Counted from the stretch's first letter, positions 1 through 7,042 are shown. The stretch: DNA of 12,962 nucleotides from UBA11524 sp051883695 (GCA_051883695.1 JBJEUF010000082.1:1-12962); one strand, 5' to 3'. The notes: generated by a model not told the origin, from the sequence alone. Made by a program: numbers and translations.

Positions 1-319
1 CGCACACCAGGTCGGTGTTCAGCGCCTCCAGAATGGTCTTGCCGGGAAGAATCTCGGAGGCCATCGCAGCGGAGTGGGTCATGCCGGAGCAGCCGATCGT
101 CTCGACCAGTGCTTCCTGAATCACGCCCTGCTTGACGTTCAGCGTCAGCTTGCAGGTACCCTGCTGGGGTGCGCACCAGCCAATGCCGTGCGTAAGACCG
201 GAAATGTCCTTGATCTCCTTCGCCTGCACCCACTTGCCCTCTTCGGGAATAGGCGCGGGACCGTGGTTCGGGCCCTTCGCGACGCAGACCATTTCATCAA
301 CTTCCTTGGTGTAAAGCAT
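1..319 (-). CDS. NifU-like iron-sulfur cluster assembly scaffold protein (partial, 3' end outside window)
   Basis: The first 106 residues of a minus-strand protein are visible; the rest lies left of the window. The start is an ATG at 319-317 with AGGAGG at 328-333, eight bases upstream. The stretch TIGCSGMTHSAAMASEIL, followed by PGKTILEAL (residues about 75-100), resembles the NifU/IscU fold, where a cysteine (here C77) sits before a small-residue helix and a GKT motif. Further cysteines are C12, C49, C56 and C106. From memory, Clostridia carry a NifU-N-like family with this N-terminus (MLYTKEVDEM...), usually beside a gene for the so-called GGGtGRT protein; that neighbour would lie outside this window. 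A role in Fe-S or metal handling is inferred from the family, not shown here. It has its own promoter (383-391) and is separated from the upstream GH5 gene by a terminator. Confidence 0.8.
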   Translation of the reverse strand, partial: MLYTKEVDEMVCVAKGPNHGPAPIPEEGKWVQAKEIKDISGLTHGIGWCAPQQGTCKLTLNVKQGVIQEALVETIGCSGMTHSAAMASEILPGKTILEALNTDLVC

Positions 320-382
320 CGGAATTTCCTCCTATCTATATGATAGTCGTGAATAGGGCTTCTTTTACCCTCATACCTCATC

Positions 383-391
383 AGTATAGCA
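383..391 (-). promoter_or_regulatory. Extended -10 promoter of the NifU-like gene
   Basis: Read on the minus strand, TGC is followed directly by TATACT (383-388), an extended -10 element. No good -35 hexamer is found 17 bases upstream, as is usual for extended -10 promoters. It lies about 64 bases upstream of the ATG at 319. The leader between them is AT-rich compared with the surrounding coding DNA. Confidence 0.55.
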
Positions 392-435
392 CATTTTTTT
401 CGTCTTGGGTAGAGTTTTTTTGCGATCGTGCAAAT

Positions 436-476
436 TTTGTTGCTCAACAAAACGCTCCCACACGAGGGTGGGAGCG
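436..476 (-). terminator. Intrinsic terminator of the GH5 gene
   Basis: CGCTCCCAC (453-461) and GTGGGAGCG (468-476) form a perfect 9-bp stem with a 6-base loop. On the minus strand it is followed by TTTTGTTG. That U-rich tail is itself half of a second inverted repeat (TTTTGTTG 435-442, CAACAAAA 445-452). The hairpin starts 18 bases after the GH5 stop codon, so it ends that transcript. Confidence 0.85.
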
Positions 477-493
477 TGAATACGGTTCCTCCG

Positions 494-2290
494 TTACTTC
501 TGCGGGCCGTACTCAAAGGTGATATAAATGGTGTGAATCTGCGCGATGGCGGCGTCGTTGCGGTTGATGGGCGTGGGGGTCGCACCGGCGAGGTTGCCGT
601 AGTGCATCCGGGCGCTCTGCGGGATGGACTTCACCCATTCGTTGTACAGGTTGACGCGGGTGGTCACGCCGTTGTCGGAGGTGGTGTAGCCGCGGCCCTT
701 GAGACGGTATACCTCGCCGTCGATCTTCACCTCTTTGATGTCGATGATGTAGCCGGGGTAGAGGAGCTCGCCGTTGGCGATGGCGAGGGCGGAGAAGGCC
801 ACGGAGTTGGAGCAGCCCTGCTCGGTGCCGGTGAAGTCGATGCCGACGGTGTAGGTGCCGGGGCCGGTGATCTCCACGTCGGTGACCTTCATGCCGCCCG
901 AAATGGCATTGGGGTTGTAATCATCGCCCACGGAGTAGCTCAGCGCCCAGCCGCCGTCGTTCCACATCAGCCACGCCACGGCGGTCTGATCGGTCACGAC
1001 GATCGCGTCCTTGAGGAAGGTGTCGGGAGCGGCTTCCATCTGCGCATCCAGACGGGCTTCGGCCTCGGCCTGCACGTCCGCATAGGCCTTACCGGCCTCG
1101 GCGGCGGCATTGCGGGTCGCGTAAACAGCGGCCAGCTCCTCGTCGGCCATCTTCAGCTCCCGGCGGATGAACATGCCGGAGCAGTCCCACAGGTTGCTGG
1201 TGAAGTCGTACAGGTCGCACAGATCGAGGAAGCGCTGATGATAGGCAACGGTATTGGCCTTCAGCGTGCCGTCGCTGCCCGGCAGGGCGCCGTACTCGCC
1301 GATGACCACGCCCACGCCCTGCTGGGTAAAGCGGGTCATCTTCCTGAGCTGCGCGTCCATGTACTCAAAGTCGCTCCGGGTGCCCCAGGCGGTTGCGCCC
1401 GACGCGCTGCTTGCGCCGCAGTAGCTCCACGGATCGTAGTAGTGCACGGACACGAGCAGCTTGCTCTCCGCCGTGTCCACGGGCATCCGGAAGCGGTCGT
1501 CGCAGGTCTGGTCGATATTGGTACCGAAGCCCGCGATCAGCAGGAAGCGCTCGGCGTTGTTGCCGCCGGTCATGCGCACGGTGTCGACAAAGGCCTGATT
1601 GACCTCGTTGCAAAGGGCGTAGCGCGCATCGTCATCAAGGTAGGTGACGACGGAATCGGAGCAGTAGACGGAATTCTCGTCAAAGCGTGCGCCCAGCTCC
1701 TCGTTGGCGGACTCAAAAATCACATAGTCGCTGTAATCCGCGAAGCGAACGGCGATCTGCGCCCACATGCCGACATAGGCGTCCATCGCCAGCTGACGGG
1801 TTTCGGCGCTCTCGCTGCCGAACATGCCCCACCAGCCGCCGTCCCAGTGATCGTTGATGATGACGTACATGTCCGCGTTGCGGGCGTAGTCGACGATCTC
1901 GGCCACACGGTCAAGGTAGGCGGCGTCGATGATGTAGCTGCCGTCGATGGCCAGCGTGGTGGCGTTGGTCATCCAGGCCACGGGGATGCGGATGGTGTCA
2001 AAGCCGGCGGCCTTGAGGGCGCAGAGCATCTCCTGCGTGGTGACGGGCTGACCCCAGGTGACCTCGTAGGTCAGGGGAGAGTTGCCGGGCGCGATGGCGT
2101 TGGTGTTGCAGGCTTCCATCGTGTTGCCCAGATTGGTGCCGTTGCCCATCAGCCGGGTCAGCTCCAGGGCGGTCAGACCCTCGCGCATGACGCCGTCATC
2201 CGCAGCGGCGGTTTCCGCCAGCGCGCCGTAGGACAGCAGCATCACCAGCGCCAGCAGCAGACCGGCCAGACGAAGAATGCAATGCTTCAT
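494..2290 (-). CDS. Secreted GH5 family endoglucanase with C-terminal beta domain
   Basis: The protein has 598 aa and starts at the ATG at 2290-2288, with an AGGAAG site (2297-2302) six bases upstream. Residues 1-25 form a signal peptide (MKHC, then a hydrophobic core) with a likely cut after ALA. The GH5 barrel spans about 38-385. TNLGNTMEA (52-60) is typical of endoglucanase subfamilies such as GH5_4. R101 lies in TIRIPVAW and H148 in INDHWD. The acid/base is N196-E197 in IFESANEE, H283/Y285 lie in VSVHYYDPW, and the nucleophile is E332 in VIGEYG. These are the expected catalytic residues, so the enzyme should be active on beta-1,4-glucan or a related glycan outside the cell. An Ala/Glu-rich helical stretch (about 385-425) leads to a roughly 170-residue beta-rich domain that I cannot assign; it may bind carbohydrate. 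The open frame continues upstream into the repeat element, but signal peptide, RBS and promoter fix this start. Confidence 0.92.
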   Translation of the reverse strand: MKHCILRLAGLLLALVMLLSYGALAETAAADDGVMREGLTALELTRLMGNGTNLGNTMEACNTNAIAPGNSPLTYEVTWGQPVTTQEMLCALKAAGFDTIRIPVAWMTNATTLAIDGSYIIDAAYLDRVAEIVDYARNADMYVIINDHWDGGWWGMFGSESAETRQLAMDAYVGMWAQIAVRFADYSDYVIFESANEELGARFDENSVYCSDSVVTYLDDDARYALCNEVNQAFVDTVRMTGGNNAERFLLIAGFGTNIDQTCDDRFRMPVDTAESKLLVSVHYYDPWSYCGASSASGATAWGTRSDFEYMDAQLRKMTRFTQQGVGVVIGEYGALPGSDGTLKANTVAYHQRFLDLCDLYDFTSNLWDCSGMFIRRELKMADEELAAVYATRNAAAEAGKAYADVQAEAEARLDAQMEAAPDTFLKDAIVVTDQTAVAWLMWNDGGWALSYSVGDDYNPNAISGGMKVTDVEITGPGTYTVGIDFTGTEQGCSNSVAFSALAIANGELLYPGYIIDIKEVKIDGEVYRLKGRGYTTSDNGVTTRVNLYNEWVKSIPQSARMHYGNLAGATPTPINRNDAAIAQIHTIYITFEYGPQK

Positions 2291-2313
2291 GTTTGACTTC
2301 CTTTCTATGCTTC

Positions 2314-2327
2314 CCATGTGTACATGG
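2314..2327. promoter_or_regulatory. Palindrome in the GH5 5' leader, possible operator
   Basis: CCATGT-GT-ACATGG is a perfect 6-bp inverted repeat with a 2-base spacer. It lies just downstream of the predicted transcription start (about 2335) and upstream of the ribosome-binding site, a position where a repressor could block transcription. No regulator gene is present in the window, so operator function is inference. Confidence 0.35.
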
Positions 2328-2341
2328 TCTTCCTGTCCAGT

Positions 2342-2371
2342 ATCATACCATCCGAAACCGTTTTCTGTCAA
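2342..2371 (-). promoter_or_regulatory. Sigma-A promoter of the GH5 gene
   Basis: On the minus strand TTGACA (2371-2366) is followed after 18 bases by TATGAT (2347-2342). The -35 is a full consensus match and the -10 matches 5 of 6. The start codon lies about 45 bases downstream of the likely transcription start. The -35 ends 18 bases from the left edge of the MITE-like element. Confidence 0.8.
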
Positions 2372-2389
2372 TGCCTGCGCAGGAATTTG

Positions 2390-2637
2390 CAGGGCGACCT
2401 CATTCAAAAATAGATAACATGCAGGAATGCGACCGAAGGGGTGGCGGGGGCGATCGGAAAGCCCCCGCCTCGCCTCCGCAGAGGCGAAAACTTCAATAAG
2501 GTGATAGATTTCGCGTCTGCGGACGCGACCAAAGGGCTTTCCGATCGCCCTTTGGAAACCTTCGGTCCGCACTTTTGGTGCCGTTCTAAACCTGATGAAA
2601 CATTGTGAAAAATGGTATTTTGAATGAGGTCGCCTTG
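2390..2637. mobile_element. MITE-like element, copy 1 (248 bp, with target-site-like direct repeats)
   Basis: The ends are near-perfect inverted repeats: CAGGGCGACCTCATTCAAAA at the left and, read in reverse complement, CAAGGCGACCTCATTCAAAA at the right (one mismatch). The element is flanked by the 9-bp direct repeat AGGAATTTG (2381-2389 and 2638-2646), as expected of a target-site duplication. Inside, GACCGAAGG (2431-2439) pairs with 2559-2567. A perfect 17-bp pair lies at 2448-2464 and 2534-2550. Two small hairpins cap the stem: TCGCCTC-CGCA-GAGGCGA (2470-2487) and TCGCGTC-TGCG-GACGCGA (2511-2528). It encodes no transposase and no convincing protein. A diverged copy in the same orientation lies at 9804-10025. 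The parent transposon family is unknown. Confidence 0.7.
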
Positions 2638-2661
2638 AGGAATTTGCCCCAAAGAACGGAA

Positions 2662-2690
2662 TTGACAGCGGCAGCGCGGGCGCGTATAAT
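2662..2690 (+). promoter_or_regulatory. Full-consensus sigma-A promoter of the GH43 operon
   Basis: TTGACA (2662-2667), a 17-base spacer and TATAAT (2685-2690) match the sigma-A/sigma-70 consensus at all 12 positions. The GH43 start codon is about 37 bases downstream of the expected transcription start. The -35 begins 24 bases beyond the right end of the MITE-like element. Confidence 0.9.
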
Positions 2691-2733
2691 GCTGTCATGA
2701 CGATCACAGAACGCTGCTGCCGGAGGAACGCCG

Positions 2734-3987
2734 ATGTTCGCCCCCTTTCATGACCCGCTGGTGATTGCGCTGGCGGATGAGTACCTGGGCCTGTCCACGG
2801 ATCTGGACTTCCGGAATGTGACAGGACGCACCTCGAATAACCTTGCGGACTGGTCCGCACCCTTTTCGCTATTGCCGCAGACGCCGCCGTCCGTCCTGCG
2901 CCATGCGGGGACGGATCGCTTCTGGGCGCCGGAGCTGGTGAAGCGCCGCAGGGGCGGCAAAGACGTGTGGCGGCTGTATTGCTGCGCAAGCCGTCCGGGC
3001 AAAACCTCGTCCGTGATCGGGCTGGCGGAATCGGAGTATCCCAAGGGGCCCTACGCCTACAAGGGGGATGTGGTGGTGTCCCGGCACAGCGATACCTTCA
3101 CGCAGGCCAATGCCATCGACCCATGCGTCTGTGCGGACCGCGCGGGGAAGGACTGGCTGATCTACGGCAGCTTCTTCGGGGGCATCCGCATTCTGCCGCT
3201 GGACGCGGAGGGCTTTGCGGAGGAATACCATGAGGGCGCGCGCATTGCCGGGGGAAACCATCAGCCGGTGGAGGGCGCGTATGTGTGGTACCATGCGCCC
3301 AGCGACCGCTTTGTGCTGTTCACCTCCTGGGGCGATCTGGGGCGGGACTATCACATCCGCGTGGCGTATGCCCGGGAGATCACAGGCCCCTATGTGGATT
3401 CCCAGGGCTTTGCGATGACCGACCCGGATCCCATTCATCATCCGGGCGACAAGCTGTGCGGCGGCTACAATTTCGATCTCCCCGGGCTGCTTGCGCCCCT
3501 TGATCTGACCGGGATGCCGGTCAAACCCGGCAGGCCGCCCATGCCGCCGGTGCTGCCGCTGCAGGGCGTGAAGGCCACGGGGCACAGCAGCCTCCTGCAC
3601 GACCGGGACGGCAGCGTCTATGTGGTGCATCATGCGCGTCCGGAGGGCCGGATGGGACCGCCCTTTCTGCAGATTCGCCGTCTGCTCTTTGCGGCGGATG
3701 GCCGGGCGATGGCGTGGCCGCTGACCTATGGCGCTCCGCTGACACCGCCGGAGGTACTGCCGGAGAGGTGGCGCATGGTCTACCTGAGCCGCTGCAACAG
3801 CGATGTGGTCTACGGCCGTCCGGTGACGCTCACGCAGGCGGAGGCCGTCCGCGAGGGCGACGGGATCCGGATGAAGCTGTTCTGCAAGGAATGGGAGGGC
3901 GTGGCGTACCGTCAGGGGGAGCGCGTGGCCTGCACGCTGCTGTCCGGGGACGGCGAGGCGCTCTGGGGCGTGGCGGAATGTCCATAA
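2734..3987 (+). CDS. GH43 family arabinanase-like glycoside hydrolase, probably cytosolic
   Basis: The protein has 417 aa. The ATG at 2734 has GGAGG (2722-2726) seven bases upstream. The five-bladed propeller of GH43 fits residues 1-335: HDP near the N-terminus supplies the base D7, FWAPELV (63-69) is the usual blade motif, NAIDP gives the second carboxylate D129, and QPVEGAYVWY gives the general acid E180. GHSS (H284) and VHH (299-300) match the conserved histidines near the active site. NAIDP and VEGAY favour endo-1,5-alpha-arabinanases over xylosidases, but the exact substrate cannot be fixed from sequence. The last 80 residues resemble the small beta domain often attached to these arabinanases. 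There is no signal peptide and the RBS fixes the start, so it should act on imported oligosaccharides. It is the first gene of an operon behind a consensus promoter. Confidence 0.87.
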   Translation: MFAPFHDPLVIALADEYLGLSTDLDFRNVTGRTSNNLADWSAPFSLLPQTPPSVLRHAGTDRFWAPELVKRRRGGKDVWRLYCCASRPGKTSSVIGLAESEYPKGPYAYKGDVVVSRHSDTFTQANAIDPCVCADRAGKDWLIYGSFFGGIRILPLDAEGFAEEYHEGARIAGGNHQPVEGAYVWYHAPSDRFVLFTSWGDLGRDYHIRVAYAREITGPYVDSQGFAMTDPDPIHHPGDKLCGGYNFDLPGLLAPLDLTGMPVKPGRPPMPPVLPLQGVKATGHSSLLHDRDGSVYVVHHARPEGRMGPPFLQIRRLLFAADGRAMAWPLTYGAPLTPPEVLPERWRMVYLSRCNSDVVYGRPVTLTQAEAVREGDGIRMKLFCKEWEGVAYRQGERVACTLLSGDGEALWGVAECP

Positions 3988-4035
3988 AAAGATGGAAATG
4001 TGTCGGAGATGCCGACGGATGCGGAGACGAGGGGC

Positions 4036-4347
4036 ATGACGGAGATGGCGGAGCACTTCCGGTTCTTTCAGAACAGGGAATGCGAATTCTTTCCCTGTCA
4101 CGGCGGGGTGGAGGAGGCAGCGTTCAACTGCCTGTTCTGCTACTGCCCGCTGTATGCGCTGGGCAGGAGGTGCGGCGGGAATTGCACCTACACGGAGAAC
4201 GGTATCAAGGACTGCACGGCGTGCACCTTTCCACATCGCCGGGAGAACTATGACGCGCTGCTGGCGCGGTATGGTGAAATCGCCGCTGTGGTCAGGAGAA
4301 TGGATGCCGACAATGCAGAGAAACAGGAAGGAGTACAGGAAACATGA
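4036..4347 (+). CDS. Cysteine-rich small-domain protein, putative metal-binding
   Basis: About 103 aa from the ATG at 4036, which has GGAG (4023-4026) nine bases upstream. Alternative in-frame starts are GTG 4000, ATG 4009 and ATG 4045; conservation is expected to begin at FRFFQNRECE, so the upstream residues are optional. The core reads NRECEFFPCH, then FNCLFCYCPLY, CGGNC, and IKDCTACTFPH: nine cysteines plus histidines spaced like the cysteine-rich small domain (PF04071), a probable zinc or other metal site. The family has no established function that I know of. The gene starts within about 50 bases of the GH43 stop. Its TGA overlaps the ATG of the peptidase gene (ATGA at 4344-4347), so the two are probably translationally coupled, perhaps linking metal supply to the metallopeptidase. 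Confidence 0.85.
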   Translation: MTEMAEHFRFFQNRECEFFPCHGGVEEAAFNCLFCYCPLYALGRRCGGNCTYTENGIKDCTACTFPHRRENYDALLARYGEIAAVVRRMDADNAEKQEGVQET

Positions 4348-5381
4348 CACGGGAATACGCGGATTACGCATGGGAGCAGACGAGCGCGCTGCTGGCCATC
4401 GACAGCCCTTCCGGCTATACCGCCGCAGCGGCGGAGTGGGTGCGGGCGGCCTTTGCGGCGCTGGGCTTTGAGGCGGTGATCACGACCAAGGGCGGCGTGC
4501 TGGTTGATCTGGGCGGCAAGGATGCGCAGGACGGCTTGCTGCTGCAGGCCCATACCGATACGCTGGGCGCGATGGTCGCGCAGATCAAGGGGGACGGGCG
4601 GCTTCGCCTGACCAACCTGGGCGGGATGAACCCGAACAACGCGGAGGCAGAGAACGTCCGCGTTTACACCCGCAGCGGCAGGGTGATTGAGGGAACCTGC
4701 CAGCTGTGCAATGCCTCCGTGCATGTCAACGGGGAGTACTCCGCCACCAAGCGCGGCTGGGACACGGTCGAAATCGTTCCGGATGAGGATGTGCATTCCG
4801 CTGAGGAAAGCCGCAGGCTGGGGATCGAGGTGGGGGACATCGTGTGCTTTGAGCCGCGCACCCGCCGGACCGGGAGCGGCTACCTGAAGTCCCGCTTCCT
4901 GGACGACAAGCTGAGCGTCGGCATCCTGCTGGGCCTGGCGAAGTACCTGCATGACGCGCGGGTTGTTCCGGAGCGCCGCGTGTGGGTGCATGTGACCGTG
5001 TATGAGGAGGTTGGCCATGGCGGCAGCGCGTCCGTTCCGGCGGGCGTGACGGAGGCCATCAGCGTCGATATGGGCTGCGTGGGCGCCGGGCTGCAGTGCA
5101 CCGAAAGGCAGGTATCCATCTGCGCAAAGGACTCTGCGGGCCCGTACAGCTATGAGGTGACGTCGAAGCTGATCGCCGCGGCTCAGGCGACCGGCGCGGA
5201 CTATGCGGTGGATGTGTATCCCTTCTACAGCTCCGATGTGGATGTGACGCTGCGCTCGGGCGCGGACATCCGTCACGGTCTGATCGGCGCGGGCGTATAT
5301 GCCAGCCATGGCTACGAGCGCAGCCATATCGACGGCGTGTACAATACGCTGCTGGTGCTCAAGGGGTACCTGAACGTTTGA
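4344..5381 (+). CDS. M42 family metallo-aminopeptidase
   Basis: The protein has 345 aa, the usual length for M42 (PF05343, FrvX/PepA-like). Expected two-metal ligands and catalytic residues are all present: H70 and D72 in QAHTDTLGAMV, bridging D187 in FLDDKLS, E221 (general base) and E222 in YEEVGHGG, D242 in SVDMGCV, and a C-terminal histidine at H322 or H328 in ASHGYERSH. The stretch from about 75 to 180 corresponds to the PDZ-like insertion that builds the dodecameric TET particle in this family. There is no signal peptide, so it acts in the cytosol, trimming peptides from the N-terminus. It overlaps the preceding Cys-rich gene by 4 bases (ATGA). The in-operon ribosome-binding signal is CAGGAA at 4334-4339. 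Older annotations call such proteins endoglucanases, which the catalytic residues do not support. Confidence 0.9.
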   Translation: MTREYADYAWEQTSALLAIDSPSGYTAAAAEWVRAAFAALGFEAVITTKGGVLVDLGGKDAQDGLLLQAHTDTLGAMVAQIKGDGRLRLTNLGGMNPNNAEAENVRVYTRSGRVIEGTCQLCNASVHVNGEYSATKRGWDTVEIVPDEDVHSAEESRRLGIEVGDIVCFEPRTRRTGSGYLKSRFLDDKLSVGILLGLAKYLHDARVVPERRVWVHVTVYEEVGHGGSASVPAGVTEAISVDMGCVGAGLQCTERQVSICAKDSAGPYSYEVTSKLIAAAQATGADYAVDVYPFYSSDVDVTLRSGADIRHGLIGAGVYASHGYERSHIDGVYNTLLVLKGYLNV

Positions 5382-5392
5382 GGAGGACGGCT

Positions 5393-6259
5393 GTGAAGCA
5401 TATGACATTCTGTCTGATACTGTGCCTGCTGGCGCTGCTGGCGGCTCCCGCGCTCGCGGAGACGGACGAGTGCGGCTGGAACGATCCGCCCGAGGGCTTT
5501 GACGTCCGCCGGGAGGGCGTGACCTACGGAACCACGCTGTACAAGACCTACCTGTCCACCACGACCAGGAGCTTCCGGAAGATGCTGGTCATTCTGCCGC
5601 CGGATTACTCGGTGGAGAAAAGCTACCCGGTGCTCTACCTGCTGCATGGGATCGGCGGCGATCACAGCGAGTGGAGCCATGGCGTGCCGGAGGTCATCAT
5701 CGGCAACCTGATTGCCTCCGGCGAAGCGGAGGAGATGATCGTGGTGCTGCCCAACGTCCGCGCCCGGGCGAACGACGCGGGCAATCCGTCGGACATGCAC
5801 ACGCCGGAGCACTATGCGGCCTTCGACAATTTCATCAACGACCTGACGAACGACCTGATGCCCTACATGAAGGAAAATTTCTCCATCGCGGAGGGCCGGG
5901 AGAATACGGCGGTTGCGGGTCTGTCCATGGGTGGCCGGGAAGCGCTCTACATCGGGATGACGCTGCCGGAGACCTTCGGGTATGTGGGCGCGTTCTGCCC
6001 GGCGCCCGGTGTGCTGCCCTACCATGCGGAAAAGGGGCTGTTCCAGCCTGCGGACTTCAGGACGGCGGAGGACTGCGGAACCTACATCCTCATCAATGCC
6101 GGAGAGACGGACGGCGTGGTCGGGGCGTGGCCGTCGACCTACGCCCAGACCCTGACGGAGAACGGCACGGAGAACACGTTCTACGTGACAAAGGGCGGTC
6201 ATGACTTCACCGTCTGGAAGCACGGCCTGTACAACTTCGCCAAACGGATATTCCACTGA
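5393..6259 (+). CDS. Secreted esterase of the EstD/CE1 (feruloyl esterase-like) family
   Basis: The protein has 288 aa. A GTG start at 5393 is chosen because AGGAGG (5381-5386) stands six bases upstream and the first 22 residues then form a clean signal peptide (MKHM, hydrophobic core, ALA cut before ETDE). The alpha/beta-hydrolase domain (PF00756) begins near residue 45: LLHGIGGD (83-90) is the oxyanion region, GLSMGG carries the nucleophile S178, D240 in NAGETDG is the likely acid and H270 in GGHDFTVW the histidine. Relatives cleave acetyl or feruloyl groups from xylan and pectin. Substrate choice cannot be read from sequence. It is the last gene of the GH43 operon; its RBS overlaps the M42 stop codon. 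With the GH5 and GH43 enzymes it suggests breakdown of acylated plant polysaccharides. Confidence 0.88.
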   Translation: MKHMTFCLILCLLALLAAPALAETDECGWNDPPEGFDVRREGVTYGTTLYKTYLSTTTRSFRKMLVILPPDYSVEKSYPVLYLLHGIGGDHSEWSHGVPEVIIGNLIASGEAEEMIVVLPNVRARANDAGNPSDMHTPEHYAAFDNFINDLTNDLMPYMKENFSIAEGRENTAVAGLSMGGREALYIGMTLPETFGYVGAFCPAPGVLPYHAEKGLFQPADFRTAEDCGTYILINAGETDGVVGAWPSTYAQTLTENGTENTFYVTKGGHDFTVWKHGLYNFAKRIFH

Positions 6260-6269
6260 CCGCATGAAG

Positions 6270-6306
6270 AACGCGCGCCTTCCCAGCCTGGGAGGACGCG
6301 CGTTTT
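6270..6306 (+). terminator. Intrinsic terminator of the GH43 operon
   Basis: AACGCGCG (6270-6277) pairs with CGCGCGTT (6297-6304), and the inner CCT-CCCA pairs with TGGG-AGG around a GCC loop. The plus strand continues TTTTGTTATGTT. It lies between two convergent genes. On the minus strand the tail is only GTTCTTC, so it should work mainly for the plus-strand operon. Confidence 0.8.
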
Positions 6307-6312
6307 GTTATG

Positions 6313-6813
6313 TTACTGCACCGTCGTTTTCAGGGTGAAGGGGATGCCCCACATGTAGAACGTGACGGTCACCTCGCGGATGCTGTGGTTCCCGGCGGTG
6401 GTCAGCACGACAGCGGATGCCTCGTTTGTGCCGCCGACGGGCACGCTGACGAGGGTCTGCACGGGCATATAGTCATTGCCGGTGAACTGCAGCACGTCGC
6501 CCGTCATGGGGGACACCTGCACCTCGACCGATTCCGCCTGCACGCGGCAGTTGTTGCGCAGCCGCACGGTATAGGTGCAGAACTGATAATCCTGCGCATC
6601 TCTCAGCTCCGTCTGGCCGGTGAAGGGGGTGCCGACCACCGCGCCAAGGCGCACCTGATCCCGGAGCGAGGCGAACAGGGCAGGCTCCGTGGAGGCCTGC
6701 ACCGTCACAGCCCAGGAGGCTTCCACACAGATGCCGGTGGTCATGTACAGATAGCCCACGCCCACCAGCGTCAGCAGCAGGATGAGGGCGGATAGGATCG
6801 CGAAATACTTCAT
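6313..6813 (-). CDS. Single-pass membrane-anchored protein with extracellular beta domain, unknown function
   Basis: The protein has 166 aa and starts at the ATG at 6813-6811, with AAGGAA (6819-6824) five bases upstream; an upstream in-frame ATG at 6828 is less well placed. Residues 4-24 form one membrane helix with no cleavage motif, so the rest is probably displayed outside the cell. Residues about 75-165 alternate in a beta-sandwich-like pattern: YTVRLRNNC, ESVEVQVSP, GDVLQF, then IREVTVTFYMWGIPF near the C-terminus. This resembles Ig-like or DUF domains of surface proteins, but I recognise no named family. Cysteines C79 and C89 could pair. It lies downstream of the ZorAB-like pair in the same direction, separated by 263 bases that hold a terminator and several hairpins, so co-transcription is doubtful. 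Confidence 0.75.
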   Translation of the reverse strand: MKYFAILSALILLLTLVGVGYLYMTTGICVEASWAVTVQASTEPALFASLRDQVRLGAVVGTPFTGQTELRDAQDYQFCTYTVRLRNNCRVQAESVEVQVSPMTGDVLQFTGNDYMPVQTLVSVPVGGTNEASAVVLTTAGNHSIREVTVTFYMWGIPFTLKTTVQ

Positions 6814-6853
6814 GCTGTTTCCTTTCATGCGGATTCGGGACACGGAATCAGTG

Positions 6854-7021
6854 GCTGTTCGGCAGCGTGTCGAAACAGCTCCGGGAGGTGTCGGAGGGCC
6901 CGCAGGCCCTCTGACTGGATTCGCATCGACCGGCTTTGCCGGTCGGGCGGGGCGTTTCCGGCTCTGCCGGAAACATTCCTTACACGGAGGAACGGCCGTC
7001 AGGGCTGCTTGCAGCCCTGAC
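6854..7021. repeat. Tandem array of GC-rich hairpins (H1-H5)
   Basis: Consecutive inverted repeats fill this gap. H1 is weak: GCTGTT (6854-6859) with AACAGC (6874-6879). H2: GAGGGCC-CGCA-GGCCCTC (6894-6911). H3: CGACCGGC-TTT-GCCGGTCG (6927-6945). H4: GTTTCCGGC-TCT-GCCGGAAAC (6954-6974). H5: an 11-bp stem at 6998-7008 and 7011-7021 with a 2-base TT gap. H3 and H4 share the core CCGGC-TYT-GCCGG. The H2 motif with its GTCG lead-in recurs at 12938-12958, so the array is a repeat and not unique DNA. No protein-coding sense is evident. Confidence 0.7.
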
Positions 7022-7042
7022 AGTGACGGAGTGCAACCCCTC

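Noticed and set aside
428..2296. Long open frame of 622 codons opposite the GH5 gene
   Set aside because: It is an antisense shadow in GC-rich DNA. The composition is unlike a folded protein (long Gly/Val/His runs), there is no fitting RBS, and GH5 on the other strand is certain.
2291..2989. N-terminal extension of the GH5 protein to an upstream start
   Set aside because: The open frame runs through the MITE-like element and the GH43 gene by chance. Signal peptide, RBS and promoter place the start at 2290.
2869..4371. Long open frame opposite the GH43 and Cys-rich genes
   Set aside because: Antisense shadow; the plus-strand genes have catalytic motifs, promoter and RBS.
5378..5392. TTG start for the esterase at 5378
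   Set aside because: It would overlap the AGGAGG that serves the GTG at 5393 and would spoil the signal peptide start.
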